Positions 1 through 7,680 of a stretch of 64,000 bases of DNA are shown piece after piece. The translations under genes were made by a program, and so were the position numbers. The stretch's first letter is position 1; every line of letters starts with the position of its first letter. Source of the stretch: Rhizobium sp. CC-YZS058. GTDB taxonomy: Bacteria > Pseudomonadota > Alphaproteobacteria > Rhizobiales > Rhizobiaceae. Location: NCBI RefSeq assembly GCF_034720595.1, contig NZ_JAYESJ010000001.1:3684001-3748000 (forward strand), given 5' to 3'. A model generated the notes under the pieces. That model was not told where the DNA came from and made no database searches. It worked only from the letters and a program-made list of their open reading frames with translations.

Positions 1-1125
1 GCACCAGAGGGCGCCTGGAGGGGAGACCAGCGCGCCTCCGCCATTGCCGCGGCCGCAAGCCGCATGCTCTCGGTTCTCGGCATCTGGGAGAGGATCGCGC
101 CGGAGGCCGAGCCGATCCGTCGCATGGTCATCACCGATTCGCGCACCGCCGATCCGGTCAGGCCCGTTTTCCTGACCTTCGAAGGGGCCCCTGAGACCGG
201 CGATGCTTCGGCGGAGCCTTTCGCGCATATGGTGCCGAATGTGGCGTTGATCGGCGCGCTGCGCGGCGAAGCCGAAGCGCTCGGCATCACGCTCACGCCC
301 TCCACCCTTGCTACGGGATTTACGGCGGGCGATCATTCCGTCGTCCTGAAGCTCGCCGATGGGACGACGCTGGAAACGCGTCTACTGGTCGCCTGCGATG
401 GCGTGCGCTCACGGCTGCGCGACGCCGCGGGCATCCGCACGGTCGCGTTCGACTATGGCCAATCCGGCATCGTCACGACGGTGGAGCACGAGCGCCCGCA
501 TGAGGGAACGGCGGAGGAGCATTTCCTGCCGGCCGGACCCTTTGCGACGCTGCCCCTGCCCGGCAACCGCTCCTCGCTGGTCTGGACCGAGCGCACCGAG
601 GATGCAGACCGGCTGATCGCGAGCGACGATCTGATCTTCGAAGCCGAACTGGAGCGACGCTTCGGCCACAAGCTTGGGGCGCTGAAGCTCGTTGGCGGGC
701 GTCGCGCCTTTCCGCTGGGCCTCACGCTGGCGCGTGACTTCGTCAAGCCGCGCTTTGCGCTCTGCGGCGATGCCGCCCACGGCATTCATCCGATTTCCGG
801 CCAGGGCCTCAACCTCGGCTTCAAGGATGTTGCCGCGCTGGCGGAAACCATTGTCGAGGCCGACCGGCTGGGGCTCGATATCGGCGCCATCGACGTGCTG
901 GAGCGCTACCAGATGTGGCGGCGGTTCGACACGGTGCGGATGGGGGTGACGACGGACGTGCTGAACCGCCTGTTCTCGAACGACATCACCCCGGTCAGGG
1001 CGCTGCGCGATTTCGGCCTGGGCCTGGTGGACCGCATGCCGGCGCTGAAAACCTTCTTCATCCGCCAGGCGGCAGGCCTCGCCTCGGACCGAGACCCGCG
1101 CCTTCTCTCCGGAAAGCCGATCTGA
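1..1125 (+). CDS. UbiH/UbiF/COQ6-family FAD-dependent hydroxylase (5' truncated by window edge)
   Basis: C-terminal part (374 residues) of a flavin monooxygenase of the family that hydroxylates the ubiquinone ring precursor at the inner membrane. The frame is open from base 1 and the residues before the first in-frame ATG (base 64) read DQRASAIAAASRM, a conserved stretch of this family, so the true start lies outside the window. The NAD(P)H/FAD 'DG' motif ACDGVRSRLRD is near bases 388-420 and the FAD-binding 'GD' motif CGDAAHGIHPISGQGLNLG near 762-820. Which ring position it hydroxylates cannot be read from the sequence. It is convergent with the Trm112-like gene 9 bp downstream. Confidence 0.85.
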   Translation, partial: APEGAWRGDQRASAIAAAASRMLSVLGIWERIAPEAEPIRRMVITDSRTADPVRPVFLTFEGAPETGDASAEPFAHMVPNVALIGALRGEAEALGITLTPSTLATGFTAGDHSVVLKLADGTTLETRLLVACDGVRSRLRDAAGIRTVAFDYGQSGIVTTVEHERPHEGTAEEHFLPAGPFATLPLPGNRSSLVWTERTEDADRLIASDDLIFEAELERRFGHKLGALKLVGGRRAFPLGLTLARDFVKPRFALCGDAAHGIHPISGQGLNLGFKDVAALAETIVEADRLGLDIGAIDVLERYQMWRRFDTVRMGVTTDVLNRLFSNDITPVRALRDFGLGLVDRMPALKTFFIRQAAGLASDRDPRLLSGKPI

Positions 1126-1134
1126 ACCGCGGCT

Positions 1135-1323
1135 TCAGTCCTCGATCTTGCGCGCTTCGGAGATCAGCATGATCGGAATGCCGTCCCGAATCGGATAGGC
1201 AAGCCGGGCGCGTTCGGAAACGAGCTCCTGGTCTTCCGGATGATAGCTGAGCCGACCCTTGGTCAGCGGGCAGACGAGAAGCTCCAGAAGCTTGGGATCC
1301 ACCCGCCGCATCCGCTCTTCCAT
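1135..1323 (-). CDS. Trm112-like / YcaR-family small protein
   Basis: 62-residue protein of the Trm112p-like family (E. coli YcaR type). The pattern is typical: [16 protein letters not shown] near the N-terminus and [12 protein letters not shown] near the C-terminus. Eukaryotic Trm112 activates methyltransferases; the role of the bacterial form is not settled. I use the ATG at 1323 because the longer open frame upstream overlaps the LON-domain gene and carries no family similarity. It is the last gene of a same-strand group with the LON-domain protein (23 bp gap) and the thioredoxin, so co-transcription is likely. Confidence 0.85.
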   Translation of the reverse strand: MEERMRRVDPKLLELLVCPLTKGRLSYHPEDQELVSERARLAYPIRDGIPIMLISEARKIED

Positions 1324-1346
1324 GGCCGCCTCCGTTGTTCCGCGCC

Positions 1347-2027
1347 TTACTGCAGCGTGGTTTCGCCCGTTCCGAAGTCGCGCGCAAGCACGATCTCGGT
1401 AATGGCGATCAGCGTATCGGCCCGCGTCTTCAGATCCGGCGCTTCCAGCAGGGCCTGCTTCTCCGCCGGGCCATAGGGCAGCATCATGGCCATGGAGTTG
1501 ACCAGCATGACATTGCCGGCGCGTTCCACGCTCTCCCAATCGGCTTCCAGCTGGTTGGTGTCGAGATAGGCCTTGAAGGCGGCCAGAAGAGCCTGGCGAT
1601 CGACCTGGGTCTCGTCCTCGCTCGCCGTCAAATCACCCGCGAAGGGGGCGATGTGGAAGCTGCGGTAGCCCTTGACCGTCGGCGCCTCATCGAACAAGCG
1701 GAAGCGGCAGATGCCGGTGAGCGAGGTGATGTAGCGCCCATCCTCCATCTCGGCGAAGGAGGTGATGCGGCCGACGCAGCCGACCTGGCAGAGCGCCGGC
1801 GGCGGCCCGTGCGGCGTCTCGTCGCGGGGTTCCGTCAGAGAGGGCTGGATCATGCCGATCAGGCGGTTGCCGCGCAGCGCGTCGTCGAACATGGCGAGAT
1901 AGCGTGGCTCGAAAATGTTCAACGGCAGCTGCGCGCCCGGGAGCAGGAGCACGCCCGTGAGCGGGAAAACCGGAAGTGTTTCCGGCAGATCCTGCGGCCT
2001 CAGATACCGCGCATTCCCGACCTGCAT
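1347..2027 (-). CDS. Stand-alone LON substrate-binding (LON-N) domain protein
   Basis: 226 residues resembling only the N-terminal substrate-recognition domain of Lon protease; there is no AAA+ module and no Ser-Lys protease domain. Diagnostic block: [20 protein letters not shown] followed by [14 protein letters not shown] at residues 15-50, and a later [16 protein letters not shown] segment. Start chosen at the ATG at 2027 (MQVGNARYL), which is preceded by GGGGAGG about 10 nt upstream; longer in-frame starts add arginine-rich residues outside the family. Function is unproven; substrate binding or adaptor activity is inferred from the fold. It sits between the thioredoxin gene and the Trm112-like gene. 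Confidence 0.85.
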   Translation of the reverse strand: MQVGNARYLRPQDLPETLPVFPLTGVLLLPGAQLPLNIFEPRYLAMFDDALRGNRLIGMIQPSLTEPRDETPHGPPPALCQVGCVGRITSFAEMEDGRYITSLTGICRFRLFDEAPTVKGYRSFHIAPFAGDLTASEDETQVDRQALLAAFKAYLDTNQLEADWESVERAGNVMLVNSMAMMLPYGPAEKQALLEAPDLKTRADTLIAITEIVLARDFGTGETTLQ

Positions 2028-2169
2028 CTCGAGCGATCCTCCCCATCCGGGCGGCCGCTGGCGCATTCTCCGCCCCGGCCGCATGGTCATCAAGACATGG
2101 AGCGTCTGCCATGAATCTCAAGTGAGGGTCGCGCAGACGACCGGCTCGAGGCCGGCCTGGGACGCGATA

Positions 2170-3162
2170 TCACGAAAAGAGAATGGCAGAGAGCTTGCGG
2201 CGTGCGGCCAGGGTCGCAGGGTCGGCAGCACCCCAGACATCGAAGAATTCCAACAGCGCCCGGCGGGCCCCATCGTCTTCGAACGTGCGGTCGCGCCGCA
2301 TGATCGTCAAGAGATGATCGGCGGCGGCATGGCGATCGCCCTCGACATTGCGGATCTTGGCGAGTTTCATGCGGGCGGCGTGGTCATCGGGATCGGCGGC
2401 GAGCGTTGCTTCCAGCGCCTTCGGATCGCCGAGCTTGCGGGCCTCGTCGATCTGGTCGAGCCGCTTGAGAACGGCCTGGATGGCCGGATCGGCCGCCTGC
2501 TCGTCCGGCAGTTCCGACAGAAGCTCGCGCGCTTCGGCAAGACCATCGGTCTCGATCATAACCTCGGCAAGCCCGACCCGCGCGCCGACCGAGCCCGGGT
2601 CAACCTGCAGGATGGAGGCGAAGAGCCCGGCGGCATTCTGCAGGTCGCCAGCCTCTTTCAAAGCCTTGGCCTCGGCAAGGGCTGCCTCGATTTCGGCAGC
2701 CTGATCATCCACGGCCGGACCGGCGATCCGTTCGATGAAGGCGCGAATCTGGCTTTCGGGCACGGCGCCCATGAAGCCATCGACCGGGCGGCCATTGGCA
2801 AAGGCGATCACGGCCGGGATCGACTGGATGCCGAGCTGGCCGGCGATCGAGGGGTGATCGTCGATGTTCATCTTGACGAGCAGAACCCGCCCGCCTTCCT
2901 CCTGGACCACCTTTTCGAGAACCGGCGTCAGCTGCTTGCAGGGGCCGCACCAGGGCGCCCAGAAATCGACCAGCACGGGCTGCTGGCGGGAGGCCTCCAG
3001 CACATCGGCGGTGAAGCCCGCCGTCGTCGTGTCCTTGATGAGCGCGCCGGCCTTGCCCGAAGCAGCCGGCTGCGGGGCGGGCTTCGGCTGCGCCGCGCCA
3101 TAGGTCGCCGTGCCGCTCATCTGCCCACCGAAACTGCCACCGTAGGAATTGCTGCCGCTCAT
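2170..3162 (-). CDS. Thioredoxin-TPR fusion protein (CnoX/YbbN-like)
   Basis: 330 residues. A Gly/Ser/Ala-rich N-terminal tail (1-40) is followed by a thioredoxin domain with the full active site WCGPCKQ (Cys72, Cys75) and the cis-Pro region IQSIPAVIAF. The C-terminal half (about 155-330) is an alpha-helical TPR-like region, the architecture of E. coli CnoX (YbbN), a holdase linked to GroEL and protection from oxidation. E. coli CnoX has SXXC in place of CXXC; here both cysteines are present, so real disulfide exchange is plausible. First gene of the same-strand group with the LON-domain and Trm112-like genes. Confidence 0.9.
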   Translation of the reverse strand: MSGSNSYGGSFGGQMSGTATYGAAQPKPAPQPAASGKAGALIKDTTTAGFTADVLEASRQQPVLVDFWAPWCGPCKQLTPVLEKVVQEEGGRVLLVKMNIDDHPSIAGQLGIQSIPAVIAFANGRPVDGFMGAVPESQIRAFIERIAGPAVDDQAAEIEAALAEAKALKEAGDLQNAAGLFASILQVDPGSVGARVGLAEVMIETDGLAEARELLSELPDEQAADPAIQAVLKRLDQIDEARKLGDPKALEATLAADPDDHAARMKLAKIRNVEGDRHAAADHLLTIMRRDRTFEDDGARRALLEFFDVWGAADPATLAARRKLSAILFS

Positions 3163-3230
3163 CGGATCCTCCTGTCACGGGTCTTCAGGACACGCGTCCG
3201 CCCGGCTCTTTTCGCACCCAAGATCGTATG

Positions 3231-3785
3231 TCAGGCGGTGACTTTCAAGACAAGCGGGGCATGGCCGGTGGCCTCGGCGAAGCGGATCAGATCTCTCGAT
3301 GCGATGGAGGTGGTGGCGTCATTGCGCAGCGGATGGCAGTTGACAATCTCTTCGGCCATCAGGTCCGCATCGAGCACCAGGGTCACCCGCTTCTCCCGAT
3401 CGTTGATGACGCCGAAGGCCGTGACGGAGCCGGGCACAACGCCGAGCAGCGCCATCAGCGCCTCCGGCTTGCCGAAGGAGACCTTGCCGGATGCGCCGAT
3501 GAGCGTATGCACCGTCTTCAGGTCCACCACCGCATGCTCCTCGACCGTCAACAGGAAGTAGCGATCCTTCCGGTCCTTCACGAACAGGTTCTTCGTGTGC
3601 CCGCCGGGAATCTCGTCCCGCAGCGCGACCGATTCGGCCACGGTGAACACCGGCTGGTGCCGCTTGGTGCTATGGGCGATTCCAAGCTGGTCGAGAAAGG
3701 CGAAAAGCCCCTCCTCGCCCATCGGCGCCGTGCCGTCTGCCAGAACGCCGCCCAACTCGGTCTCGCTTACTGCTTCCTCGCTCAT
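3231..3785 (-). CDS. YbaK/ProX-type aminoacyl-tRNA editing protein (ProXp-ala-like)
   Basis: 184-residue free-standing editing domain related to the INS domain of prolyl-tRNA synthetase. The family hydrolyses mischarged tRNA, typically Ala-tRNA(Pro). Visible family features are IPGGHTKNLFVKDRK (with the conserved Lys) around residues 60-75, GVVPGSVTAFGVIND in the middle and CHPLRNDATTSI near the C-terminus. Which mischarged tRNA is the substrate is inferred from the family. It is transcribed divergently from the tRNA-Gly gene, separated by about 257 bp. Confidence 0.85.
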   Translation of the reverse strand: MSEEAVSETELGGVLADGTAPMGEEGLFAFLDQLGIAHSTKRHQPVFTVAESVALRDEIPGGHTKNLFVKDRKDRYFLLTVEEHAVVDLKTVHTLIGASGKVSFGKPEALMALLGVVPGSVTAFGVINDREKRVTLVLDADLMAEEIVNCHPLRNDATTSIASRDLIRFAEATGHAPLVLKVTA

Positions 3786-4042
3786 GCCCGTCTCCTTCGC
3801 CGCCGGCGGTCTCCGTTCTCCGCTCCTGACTAGGCGCTTGGGGCGGCAAGGACAATCGCAGGCGCGACGCTGGAGCCCGCAGCAGCGCCCTTTCCGGCAT
3901 GCGCTTTCACGGCACTGTCAAAAATCTTCCCCGCCCCGAATTTTCCCTGTTGCATTTGAAAATCCGCTGGTCCATATAGCGCCCGTCGCCGCAAGAACGG
4001 CGCCGCCCACGGTCACCACTTACCCCAGACCATGGTTTACGA

Positions 4043-4117
4043 GCGGGTGTAGCTCAGGGGTAGAGCACAACCTTGCCAAGGTTGGGGTCGAGCGTTCGAA
4101 TCGCTTCACCCGCTCCA
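4043..4117 (+). tRNA. tRNA-Gly (anticodon GCC)
   Basis: 75-nt tRNA with encoded CCA. The acceptor stem pairs GCGGGTG (4043-4049) with CACCCGC (4107-4113), T is the discriminator, and CCA is at 4115-4117. The anticodon stem is CAACC/GGTTG around TTGCCAA, giving anticodon GCC. The T arm has GTTCGAATC. The 3' end lies only 30 bp from the toxin gene of the VapBC-like pair, a usual position for acquired DNA. Confidence 0.97.
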
Positions 4118-4147
4118 ATCTCTCTTCTACTCCGTGAGGAATGACGC

Positions 4148-4567
4148 CTAGAGCGGCATCGGTCTTAGCCTCGTCGATTTGCCTATCGGTATTTCGTGCA
4201 TCGACGGAGGAGAAAGCAGCTCAGTAATTTTCTCAACATCTGGCCACCTTGCAATGATGGTCGCCGCTGTCATGTGCAGAGGGCTCTTCTGATAGGCTGG
4301 CGCTAGAACGAAGCCATGCAAGCCAGCAGAACGGAGTGCCGCACGCTCGGCGCTATTCCTCAGAACGCGGCCGTCCCCGGTGATGAAGATCCAAAAATCT
4401 TTCGAAGAACGCAGCATCTCGATCCACTCTATGTCGGTAGAGTTGCGCCCGTTTGGAAGACCCGGAACATCGCGAATGTGGAAGGCCTCATGTCCAAAAT
4501 GGCTGATGAAGCCATGGAGGGTTGTCGCCAGGATCGGGGCTGTGCAGTTGTCGAATAGCACCTTCAT
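4148..4567 (-). CDS. PIN-like toxin, VapC45-type
   Basis: 139 residues with the layout of VapC45-type PIN-like proteins: an N-terminal LFDNC strand with the first acidic residue (Asp6), an acidic DIEWIEML helix and a central FITGDGRVLRN strand carrying a further acidic residue. Such proteins act as metal-dependent RNases and are toxins of type II toxin-antitoxin pairs. The start codon overlaps the stop of the upstream partner (ATGA, 4564-4567), the usual translational coupling. Base composition is visibly lower in GC (roughly half) than flanking genes, suggesting horizontal gain beside the tRNA-Gly gene. The RNA target is unknown. Confidence 0.7.
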   Translation of the reverse strand: MKVLFDNCTAPILATTLHGFISHFGHEAFHIRDVPGLPNGRNSTDIEWIEMLRSSKDFWIFITGDGRVLRNSAERAALRSAGLHGFVLAPAYQKSPLHMTAATIIARWPDVEKITELLSPPSMHEIPIGKSTRLRPMPL

Positions 4568-5268
4568 GCTGCCTGCAGCTCGTCGAGTGCTGCCTCGAAT
4601 TCGACCGCACGCCGCACCGATGACGGATCAACATCATAGGCGAGGGCAGCTCGCAGGACGCCTTCGTTCCGGGCGGCGGCTGCGAGGATCGATGTCGGCA
4701 CGCTAGAGACGGCGTCGATCGGCTGGCCGAAAGATCGGGACGGGTCAACAACAACATTGAACCGACGCCCGCGTGGCCACCACAACTCGGGACGTCCATT
4801 GGCCATGAAATCGACGGTTTTGAGGATCGGGTCTAGAACGCCGCTGAACTCGTACTGTCGCCGGAAAAGGTTGAGCAACCGCTCGTGCTCCAACCCCTCG
4901 CCGTCTGTCTCGACCAGTTTGAGAAATATCTCGCGACCATCGGTTCGAAAACGATCGGTCGAAAGAGGATAATTCTGTCCTAGGGCCTCCTTCGCCGCAA
5001 CAATGGCCGCGCGGATCCTTGTCGACGGAACGCCATACCGGATGAAGGCGTCAGCGACCCGCACTTCCATCAGGTCATCAAAACTTAAAACGACTTGGAG
5101 ATCGTCGCTGTCAATCGCCGTCTCCCAGAGAGGGGCGTATTCAACCCCTTTGGCGATATACCCTTGAAGCCAACGGCGTATGGTAGCTGGGCGAACGTTC
5201 AAAAGTCGCCCCGCTTCCGCAGCGGTATAAAGACCCAAGCCGATCAATCTGTCCATCAAACACTCCAC
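4564..5268 (-). CDS. VapB45-type antitoxin with HTH and DUF433 domains
   Basis: 234 residues. The N-terminus (LGLYTAAEAGRLLNV then RPATIRRWLQGY) is a MerR-like helix-turn-helix; the C-terminus (FGQPIDAVSSVPTSILAAA, then EGVLRAALAYDVDPSSVRRA) matches the DUF433 fold common in antitoxins paired with PIN-like toxins. It precedes the toxin and overlaps it by 4 bp. Expected role: neutralise the PIN protein and repress its own promoter. A second start at Met5 (5256) is equally possible. GC content is low like that of the toxin gene. Confidence 0.7.
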   Translation of the reverse strand: MECLMDRLIGLGLYTAAEAGRLLNVRPATIRRWLQGYIAKGVEYAPLWETAIDSDDLQVVLSFDDLMEVRVADAFIRYGVPSTRIRAAIVAAKEALGQNYPLSTDRFRTDGREIFLKLVETDGEGLEHERLLNLFRRQYEFSGVLDPILKTVDFMANGRPELWWPRGRRFNVVVDPSRSFGQPIDAVSSVPTSILAAAARNEGVLRAALAYDVDPSSVRRAVEFEAALDELQAA

Positions 5269-5357
5269 GCCAATAGAGATGCCGTGGCGGCCCGTAACGT
5301 CAACCTCTATTTTAGCGATTTCGAGCGATCGTATCCCCGCAGGCTCTCGCTTCGCCC

Positions 5358-6380
5358 TCAGCTCCGCATGAACACATAATCCGTTTCCTGCCGCAGCACC
5401 TCGCCCGGGCGCAGCACGGCCTTGGGGAAGCCTTCGTGGTTAAGGGCGTCGGGCCAGGTCTGGGTTTCCAGGCAGAAGCCGGCGAAGGGCGCGTAGGGGC
5501 GGTCTTCGAGGCCGGGGACCGGGACGTTCAGTTTCCAGCCGGTGTAGAACTGGACGCCGGGCTCGGTGGTGCGCACCTCCAGCGACACGCCGGAATCGAC
5601 GCTGCGCACGAAGGCGACCGAGCGCTTCACCTGACGCTCGCGCGACAGGCAGAAGTTATGGTCGTAGAGGATCTTCTCGCCTTCCGACTGGCGCTTCATC
5701 GAGGTCATTTCGCGCAGGTCGAAGGCCGTGCCGTCGACGGGCGCCACCTCACCGGTCGGCACCTGGCGCTCGTTGGTCGGCAGGTAGTGATCGGCGGCGA
5801 TCATGATGTCGTGGTTGAGCGTGCTCGCCCCGCCGTCAAGGTTGAAATAGCTGTGCTGGCAAAGATTGGCGATGGTCGGCAGATCGGTCTCGGCCTCGTA
5901 GGTCACCGTCAGCACGCCTTCGCCGGAGAGGCGATAGGTGCAGCGAATGTCGCAATTGCCGGGATAGCCCGCCCGCCCGTCGGGATCGGTGATCGTCAGC
6001 GTCACGCTGTCTTCGCTCTGCCCGGCCAGCGTCCAGAGCCGCTTGGCCGTGCCGTCGCTGCCGCCGTGAAGATGGGTCACGCCCTTCTCGTTCAGCTCTA
6101 GCTGGTAAGTGGTACCATCGATCGAGAAACGACCCTCGCCCGTGCGGTTGGCGCAGCGGCCGGGTGTGGCGCCGAAATAGGGCGAGTGCAGCCGGTAGTT
6201 CTCGAAGGTTTCGAAGCCCAGGACCAGCGGCGGCTGGTGGCCGTCGAGCCGGAGATCCTGAATGACCGCGCCCCAGGTGAGGATATGGGCCGTGAGACCG
6301 CCGCCGCTGATGCGGATGCGATGCACCGCCTCGCCGGAAGGCAGATGCCCGAACACCTCGTTTGCGCTGCCGTCGCTCAT
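5358..6380 (-). CDS. Aldose 1-epimerase (galactose mutarotase)
   Basis: 340 residues of the GalM family, interconverting alpha and beta anomers of aldoses in the cytoplasm. Substrate-site signatures are present: PGRCANRTGEGRF, THLHGGSDG, the catalytic-His block NLCQHSYFNLDG and the catalytic-Glu block FAGFCLETQTWPDALNH near the C-terminus. Start set at the ATG at 6380 (MSDGSANEV), with GGAGA about 8 nt upstream; a longer frame to 6437 has no homology-like content. No sugar operon surrounds it, so the physiological sugar is unknown. Confidence 0.9.
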   Translation of the reverse strand: MSDGSANEVFGHLPSGEAVHRIRISGGGLTAHILTWGAVIQDLRLDGHQPPLVLGFETFENYRLHSPYFGATPGRCANRTGEGRFSIDGTTYQLELNEKGVTHLHGGSDGTAKRLWTLAGQSEDSVTLTITDPDGRAGYPGNCDIRCTYRLSGEGVLTVTYEAETDLPTIANLCQHSYFNLDGGASTLNHDIMIAADHYLPTNERQVPTGEVAPVDGTAFDLREMTSMKRQSEGEKILYDHNFCLSRERQVKRSVAFVRSVDSGVSLEVRTTEPGVQFYTGWKLNVPVPGLEDRPYAPFAGFCLETQTWPDALNHEGFPKAVLRPGEVLRQETDYVFMRS

Positions 6381-6478
6381 TCCCGTCTCCTTCACTGCCT
6401 CGACGCCCGCTCCGCGGGCAGCGGCAACCTGCTGCATTTCGTTCGTCGCCGCAACATGTGTTCGCTGCGGCGAACGTA

Positions 6479-7402
6479 TCAGCGCCCCTTGCCGATCTCG
6501 GACAACTCATAAGGGGTCGTCTGATAGATGTCGTTGATCCAGTTGCCGAAGAAGAGATGGGCATGGCTGCGCCAGCGATTCTGCGGCGGAAGCTGCGGAT
6601 CGTTGTGCGGGAAATAATCATGCGGCATCTTGATCGGCACGCCGGCATCCACATCGCGGAAATACTCGTCCGCCAGCGATGTCGAATCATATTCGACATG
6701 GTTGAACATGTAGAGCCGGTTGCCCGCCCGCTCGGCCACCAGGCAGACGCCCATCTGCTCGGACTCCATCAGGATCTCCAGCCCCGGCACGCGGGCAATG
6801 TCGGCGCGGCGCACCTCCGTCCAGCGCGAGACGGGGATCTGGAAATCGTCGGAGAAGCCGTTCAGATAGACGGAGGCCGGATTGAGGTTCTGGTGACGAT
6901 AGACGCCGAAGGCCTTTTCCTTCAGCGCATGTTTCGGCACGCCGTGGAAATGGTAGATCGCCGCCATCGCACCCCAGCAGATGTTGAGCGTCGAGTGGAC
7001 ATGCGTGTTCGACCAGTCGAAGATCTCCCGCATCTCGTCCCAATAGGTCACCTCCTCATAGGCCAGCGTCTCCACCGGCGCGCCGGTGATGATCAGCCCG
7101 TCGAACTTGCGGCCGCGCACCTCCTCGAAGGTCTGGTAGAAGGCCAGCAGGTGCTCCTCGGAGGTGTTCTTGGCACGGTGGCTGCCGAGGCGGATCAGCG
7201 ACAGCTCCACCTGCAGGGGGGAGGCGCCGACGAGGCGCGCCATCTGCACCTCCGTCTTGATCTTGTTCGGCATGAGGTTGAGAAGCCCGATCTGCAGGGG
7301 ACGGATATCCTGCCGGATCGCGACCGTTTCGGTCATGACCCGCACGCCTTCCTGGACCAGGGTCTCGAAGGCGGGAAGCGTATCGGGGATCTTGATGGGC
7401 AT
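6479..7402 (-). CDS. metA: Homoserine O-acyltransferase MetA (predicted acetyl-CoA-specific)
   Basis: 307 residues of the MetA/HTS family, which activates homoserine in the first committed step of methionine synthesis. Counting from MPIKIPD, catalytic Cys142 (NICWG), His235 and Glu237 (NHVEYD) are at the family positions. Residue 111 is Glu (TGAPVETL). In characterised MetA proteins, Glu111 goes with acetyl-CoA use and Gly111 (as in E. coli) with succinyl-CoA, so this is probably a homoserine O-acetyltransferase. The ATG at 7402 is preferred over a GTG three codons upstream because it matches the family N-terminus. A SAM-II riboswitch lies in the 5' leader. Confidence 0.95.
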   Translation of the reverse strand: MPIKIPDTLPAFETLVQEGVRVMTETVAIRQDIRPLQIGLLNLMPNKIKTEVQMARLVGASPLQVELSLIRLGSHRAKNTSEEHLLAFYQTFEEVRGRKFDGLIITGAPVETLAYEEVTYWDEMREIFDWSNTHVHSTLNICWGAMAAIYHFHGVPKHALKEKAFGVYRHQNLNPASVYLNGFSDDFQIPVSRWTEVRRADIARVPGLEILMESEQMGVCLVAERAGNRLYMFNHVEYDSTSLADEYFRDVDAGVPIKMPHDYFPHNDPQLPPQNRWRSHAHLFFGNWINDIYQTTPYELSEIGKGR

Positions 7403-7466
7403 CGTTCTCACCGGTTCTCAAGAGAGCCGGCCGGAAAGCGCTGCGAACGGCCCGACGGCCGCCCAC

Positions 7467-7522
7467 GGCCCTTTAGCGACTTTTTTAACGTGGCTGCAAG
7501 CCGGCCGGCCAAATCACCACGG
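7467..7522 (-). promoter_or_regulatory. SAM-II riboswitch (metA leader)
   Basis: Read on the minus strand, the leader has CCGTGGTGATTTGG, a GGCCGGCC-containing loop, TTGCAGCCACG, then TTAAAA and GCTAAAGGGC. CGTGG pairs with CCACG (P1), and the GGCC loop can pair with the terminal GGGC to make the H-type pseudoknot. The invariant GATTT, TTGCA and GCTAAA segments of the SAM-II class are all present. It ends about 64 nt before the metA start codon. SAM binding is expected to lower metA expression; the mechanism (translation or termination) cannot be decided here. Confidence 0.92.
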
Positions 7523-7680
7523 AACGGAGATGTTCATAATCCTCAGCCGAATTTTAATCAACACGCCTTTTATCAGGGCATGTTCGTGCAAGGTCCCGCT
7601 GAATTAATAGTCGGTTGAAACTATCAGAGGACACTGCGCGTACCCATGTAAGAGGAGGAGCATTGGCATGGGAAGTTTCG

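Noticed and set aside
1135..1539. 134-residue version of the Trm112-like protein
   Set aside because: The extra 72 residues overlap the LON-domain gene in another frame and bear no resemblance to the family, which is about 60 residues long.
4095..5357. Attachment-site duplication of the tRNA-Gly 3' end flanking the toxin-antitoxin pair
   Set aside because: I looked for a second copy of the tRNA 3' end past 5268 and found none, and there is no integrase gene, so the islet is not shown to be an integrative element.
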